Below, in pieces: positions 60,756 through 64,000 of a DNA stretch of 64,000 nt. The stretch spans positions 21,919 to 85,918 of the forward strand of contig VRUL01000004.1 in assembly GCA_019456145.1 (NCBI GenBank), written 5' to 3'. A model generated the notes under the pieces. That model made no database searches, was not told the DNA's origin, and saw nothing but the letters and a program-made list of their open reading frames with translations. The position numbers and the translations under genes were made by a program. Source of the DNA: Planctomycetota bacterium. Lineage in GTDB: Bacteria > Planctomycetota > Phycisphaerae > Sedimentisphaerales > Anaerobacaceae. Position 1 is the stretch's first letter. Every line of letters starts with the position of its first letter.

Positions 60756-62033
60756 ATGATGTTGGAGAACGAAGTTGTGTTGTTACACCGGTTTGCAAAG
60801 ACCGGTGATGCGGAAGCGTTTTCGGAAGTTGTACAACGGCACGCAGGGCTGGTGTATGGGGCTTGTTTGCGCATTCTGGCAGACAGGGATAGGGCGGCGG
60901 ATGCGGTGCAGGAAACGTTTTTCCAGTTGTTGCGGAATGCAGGGAATATTACCGGCCCGGTACCGGCCTGGCTGCATAGGGTGGCGACACGCAAAGCCAT
61001 TGATGTTGTTCGCAGGGATTCTTCAATAAGACGGCGAGAAACGGAATATGTAGCCAATAAGCCCAGGGAGGTAAGAAAGTGGCAGGATATATCGGGGTAT
61101 GTTGATGAAGGACTGAGCGAACTTGATGAGCCAACACAAGCGATTCTGATACAGCACTTTTTCGAAGGTCGGTCTATGGCGGATATTGCAGCCGGGACGG
61201 GGATATCGCAGCCGACTATCTCGCGGCGGATTGAAGCCGGGGTGGCAAAACTACGAGAAAAACTAAGAAAGCGGGGGATAATAGTTGCCTTGGCTACATT
61301 GGGTGGTCTGTTAGGGGAAAATGTCGTCGAAGCAGCGCCGGCATTAGTAATAAAAGAGTTGGGCAAGATGGCACTTGTGGGGGGAACGACTGCGGCGGGC
61401 TCCGGAGTCGTCAGCGCCTCAGCAGTTTCAGGCGCCGGGGCCAAGGCGGTGGCCGGCGCCGTGATGGCCGGGGTCAAGGCAAAGATTATTACGGCTGCGG
61501 CGGTGACGGTGGTGAGTGTGGGTGGAGTCGCTACTTATAAGCACGTTACTCGGCCTGTTGAGGTTAAGCAACCTGCAGGACAGTATAGTACTCAGCAATT
61601 CAGGCCACGTCCGTCGAGAAGACCGCCGGTTACCGCACAGAGTCGGCCAACCGTCCGCAAAGCCCGAACGGCAGATGAAGAAGCGGACTGGTCGGAGTGG
61701 GAAATGATGATGGAAATGATAATGGCTGAGGATACGACCGCTGCGCGTCCGGCCGTATCCACTACCGCGCCGCCCCGTTCTGACGAGCCCGACACCGAAC
61801 CTATGATGGGCGGCTATGCCGGGGGCGGTTATGGCGGTGGAGGTTTCGGCGGAGTCGGGCCGCCCGTGCCTGATAAAGAAACTGACAGCGAGGATAGTAA
61901 GCCACCTGCTATGGGCTATGGTGGCATGGGCTACGGTGGTATGGGCGGCGGCTACGGCGGTGGTTATCGACGAGTTGAGAGACCAGAAGACCCCAATAGT
62001 CCAGATGCTAAATCGCCCGAGAACAGACCGTGA
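60756..62033 (+). CDS. ECF sigma factor with membrane anchor and Gly-rich C-terminal extension
   Basis: 425 residues after AAGGAGATATA. ECF regions 2 (EAFSEVVQRHAGLVYGACLR, AADAVQETFFQLLRNAGNI, WLHRVATRKAIDVVRRDSS) and 4 (ELDEPTQAILIQHFFEGRSM, ADIAAGTGISQPTISRRIEA) end near residue 172. Ala/Gly-rich hydrophobic sequence follows, with a probable membrane helix about 242-260, then a Pro/Arg-rich stretch and a Gly/Tyr-rich tail (GGYGGGGFGG, GGMGGGYGGGYRR). This is the planctomycete pattern of sigma factors fused to an extracytoplasmic extension that may replace an anti-sigma factor. It heads an operon with two secreted-protein genes. Confidence 0.9.
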   Translation: MMLENEVVLLHRFAKTGDAEAFSEVVQRHAGLVYGACLRILADRDRAADAVQETFFQLLRNAGNITGPVPAWLHRVATRKAIDVVRRDSSIRRRETEYVANKPREVRKWQDISGYVDEGLSELDEPTQAILIQHFFEGRSMADIAAGTGISQPTISRRIEAGVAKLREKLRKRGIIVALATLGGLLGENVVEAAPALVIKELGKMALVGGTTAAGSGVVSASAVSGAGAKAVAGAVMAGVKAKIITAAAVTVVSVGGVATYKHVTRPVEVKQPAGQYSTQQFRPRPSRRPPVTAQSRPTVRKARTADEEADWSEWEMMMEMIMAEDTTAARPAVSTTAPPRSDEPDTEPMMGGYAGGGYGGGGFGGVGPPVPDKETDSEDSKPPAMGYGGMGYGGMGGGYGGGYRRVERPEDPNSPDAKSPENRP

Positions 62034-62096
62034 CCAATTTGAAGTGCCAACCTGGTTTTTGTTTAAACGCTGTGACCGTCATATAAGGAGGCGACG

Positions 62097-63236
62097 ATGT
62101 GGAACGCTAAGCGACCAATCCTGATTATAACGCTGATTTGTGCAGTTATGGTGCCAGTCTGTTCGGCGAGAAGCAAGGCTAAGTCGAAAAAACCTACCGC
62201 CTTTGAATTACTCGATAGATACGAGGAAACGCAAGCTAAAATCAGAAGTTCTTTTATCAGCAAGCATGAAACTGCTGTTAAGTGGGAAGGATATGATAAG
62301 CTCAAGCCCAATATTAAAAAGGGTCTATTGTATGAACGGCATATAAAGGTCGAACTGTGTTCAGATGGGACTAAGTACTATTCTTTTTTTAAGCAATGGG
62401 GGGACAAGCCTGGCGGATTGCCAACTACCGAGGAACGTGCCGGTATTGTGCAGGTTCTTTGGGATGGCGAAGCACGTTACCAGTATATGTACTCTCCTGA
62501 CATATATATGTACACTCCTGACATATCTGCTAAGGCTCGTTTGGAAAATGGCAGACTTTTTTTAACACCCAAAGCCATGGTCACATCACCTCCAAACCGG
62601 ATTTGTGACGCCGCCGAGGGAGGGCAGCTTAGAGGCTTTTTTTACGGAAGCAATGAACGAATAGACTCCGATATCAGGCAGGCCGAGACAATATCGCTTC
62701 AGCATAAAACTGAAAAAATTAATGGGTCGCAATGTTACGTGATTAATGCGAGAACGAAAAGATGCAAATATAAAATATGGATCGACCCCGAGCACGATTA
62801 TCATATTGCCAAAGCAAGAGTCAATAGAAAATGGGGGTCTGCTTCGCGGCCGGAAAAAAGACGCATGAAACCCCCAGATGGTACCAGTCAGAATGTTATG
62901 GAAAATGTTCTGTTTAAGAAAGTTAATAACATCTGGCTGCCTGTCGAGTGTGATTATACCTTGAACGTAGAACTTGTTGGCGGAGCTTATTCGAGAGCGC
63001 ATTATCATCATAAGGTGACAGAATATGTGGTCAACCCAGACCATGATGCCTTAGGGTCATTTGAACCCGATTTCATAAGGGATGGCGCCGTTGTCAAACT
63101 TATTGGTGTCAGAGGCATTAGCTATACCTGGCAGGATGGCAAGGTTGTGGACAAAAAAGGCCGGGAGGTGGATGTTGACAAGCTAATAAAGGCTGAAAGT
63201 GAAAAGGTGAAAAAGCCTAAGCCGAAAAGAAAATAA
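62097..63236 (+). CDS. Secreted protein of the sigma-factor operon (LolA-like fold suspected)
   Basis: 379 residues after a near-perfect AAGGAGG site. Signal peptide (PILIITLICAVMVPVCSARS) then a beta-rich protein resembling outer-membrane lipoprotein-sorting-like domains: LLDRYEETQAKIRSSFISKH, VQVLWDGEARYQYMYS, YKIWIDPEHDYHIAKARVN and VLFKKVNNIWLPVECDYTL. The C-terminus is Lys-rich. It is exported. Its stop overlaps the next ATG (TAATG). Its target is unknown, but linkage to the membrane-bound sigma factor suggests a shared envelope function. Confidence 0.75.
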   Translation: MWNAKRPILIITLICAVMVPVCSARSKAKSKKPTAFELLDRYEETQAKIRSSFISKHETAVKWEGYDKLKPNIKKGLLYERHIKVELCSDGTKYYSFFKQWGDKPGGLPTTEERAGIVQVLWDGEARYQYMYSPDIYMYTPDISAKARLENGRLFLTPKAMVTSPPNRICDAAEGGQLRGFFYGSNERIDSDIRQAETISLQHKTEKINGSQCYVINARTKRCKYKIWIDPEHDYHIAKARVNRKWGSASRPEKRRMKPPDGTSQNVMENVLFKKVNNIWLPVECDYTLNVELVGGAYSRAHYHHKVTEYVVNPDHDALGSFEPDFIRDGAVVKLIGVRGISYTWQDGKVVDKKGREVDVDKLIKAESEKVKKPKPKRK

Positions 63237-64000
63237 TGAGAAAAGCAAAGAGAACAATTTTGATTGCGATGCTGGTTTGTGCAGCTTTGGTACCCATCTG
63301 TTCGGCGGTGACCGCCACCGAAACGGCCCAACAAAAGCGTGTGAGCGCACAGGATTTGCCTCGAAAATATCAAGCAAATCAGGCGAAAGTTACTGCGCCT
63401 CAGAGCAAAGAACGCGTTGTTCACTTTCCAAAAGACAGACACTTGGGTACGCTAAGACTGCAGGACGATACGAACGAACACCCAAGTATCCTAAATACAG
63501 ATTTTGAGTATGAGTACTTCGGCTCTGCAACGGGTGATGTTACGGTTCCTGCGGGCAAGCGTCTGATACTGTTTGTCGGACAAGATGCCTGGAAGGACTT
63601 CTCACCTTTGTCAAATCTCAGACCGGACGACCTCTACCAGCTTCTTGTGTCCGGCTCCTACTCCGGCGGGCCGAAACCGGGGGATGTATGTATGAAACAT
63701 TTGGCTGGCCTGACAGGCCTAAAGCAGCTTCGCTTAGACAACACCAACATTACTTATAGAGGCCTGCGCCACGTTGTAGGACTTCAGTCTCTGAATTATT
63801 TGCAGATTTCATCAACCAGACTCGGCGACAGAGCACTGCCGTACGTCGCCGAGCTGAAACACCTCAAGACGCTGGTTTTGGGTGGCAGCAACGTTACCGA
63901 CGACGGGCTGCGGCATCTTTCCGGGATGAATTCACTTGAGGAGGTGTTCCTCTGGGTCAACAAGATCCGCGGACCGGGCCTGAGGCATCTGGCTGAGCTG
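63236..64000 (+). CDS. Secreted LRR protein, cut by the right window edge
   Basis: 255 codons present, starting at an ATG that overlaps the upstream stop. The signal peptide (KRTILIAMLVCAALVPICSA) is closely similar to that of the preceding gene, so the two starts may be duplicated. From about residue 140 come planctomycete-type LRRs: LTGLKQLRLDNTNITYRGLR, LKHLKTLVLGGSNVTDDGLR and MNSLEEVFLWVNKI. Probably binds a protein partner outside the cell. Third gene of the sigma operon. Confidence 0.88.
   Translation, partial: MRKAKRTILIAMLVCAALVPICSAVTATETAQQKRVSAQDLPRKYQANQAKVTAPQSKERVVHFPKDRHLGTLRLQDDTNEHPSILNTDFEYEYFGSATGDVTVPAGKRLILFVGQDAWKDFSPLSNLRPDDLYQLLVSGSYSGGPKPGDVCMKHLAGLTGLKQLRLDNTNITYRGLRHVVGLQSLNYLQISSTRLGDRALPYVAELKHLKTLVLGGSNVTDDGLRHLSGMNSLEEVFLWVNKIRGPGLRHLAEL

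Noticed and set aside
1..64000. CRISPR arrays, rRNA genes and insertion-sequence transposases
   Set aside because: No regularly spaced repeats with unique spacers, no rRNA-like sequence and no transposase motif were seen on either strand.

Overview
The window looks like a chromosome segment of a planctomycete, most likely Phycisphaerae (Sedimentisphaerales-like). The support is moderate GC, secreted proteins ending in planctomycete-type dockerin-like repeats (DxNxDGxxDxxD), ECF sigma factors with long C-terminal extensions, leucine-rich-repeat proteins, a kinase and PP2C phosphatase pair, and dispersed intergenic repeats of kinds I recall from this group. Taxonomy is an inference from gene content; there is no rRNA here.

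About 1-14,050 is an AT-rich accessory region. It holds a truncated LRR protein, a C-type-lectin/dockerin protein whose promoter is overlapped by candidate operators of a neighbouring XRE repressor, and a five-gene minus-strand operon containing a RuvB-like AAA+ protein that lacks its catalytic residues. It also holds an orphan Rhs tip with a candidate partner gene, a large primase-like protein, a repeat-rich non-coding stretch that looks like an origin, a DUF3102 protein, an excisionase-like protein and a tyrosine integrase. The region ends at a tRNA-Leu(UAG) gene, at whose 3' end lies a 7-7-7 inverted repeat shaped like an integrase core site. I read this as the right part of an integrated mobile element whose left end is outside the window or not recognisable.

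About 14,050-36,280 is core-like sequence: xseB-xseA, a 1,892-residue subtilase with repeats and dockerin, a secreted glycosidase-like protein, a C39-like membrane protein, yhaM-like exonuclease, PP2C phosphatase, Ser/Thr kinase with a zinc-ribbon array, proS, a Tat-exported isomerase-like protein, a coupled DUF4416/WecA-type transferase/O-antigen-ligase-like cluster, and yebC.

About 36,280-41,260 is a second accessory pocket, rich in dispersed repeats. It carries a membrane protein overlapped by a nucleotidyl-cyclase-like gene, two further membrane proteins and a relic of a Fis-type helix-turn-helix. About 41,260-53,310 is core-like again: rny-ymdB, an ECF sigma/anti-sigma operon, a metallo-hydrolase, an ABC exporter with an apparent PDZ insertion, GH130, a choice-of-anchor I protein and panB. 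From 53,800 to the end lie a 1,657-residue alpha-2-macroglobulin with a proline-rich bait region, a glycosyltransferase, and an operon of membrane-anchored ECF sigma factor, secreted protein and LRR protein that runs off the right edge.

The best candidates for undescribed biology are the dead RuvB-like operon, the repressor/lectin control region, the membrane-protein/cyclase-like pair, the PDZ-bearing ABC exporter and the origin-like region beside the primase-like gene. All functional statements come from reading motifs; no database search was possible.
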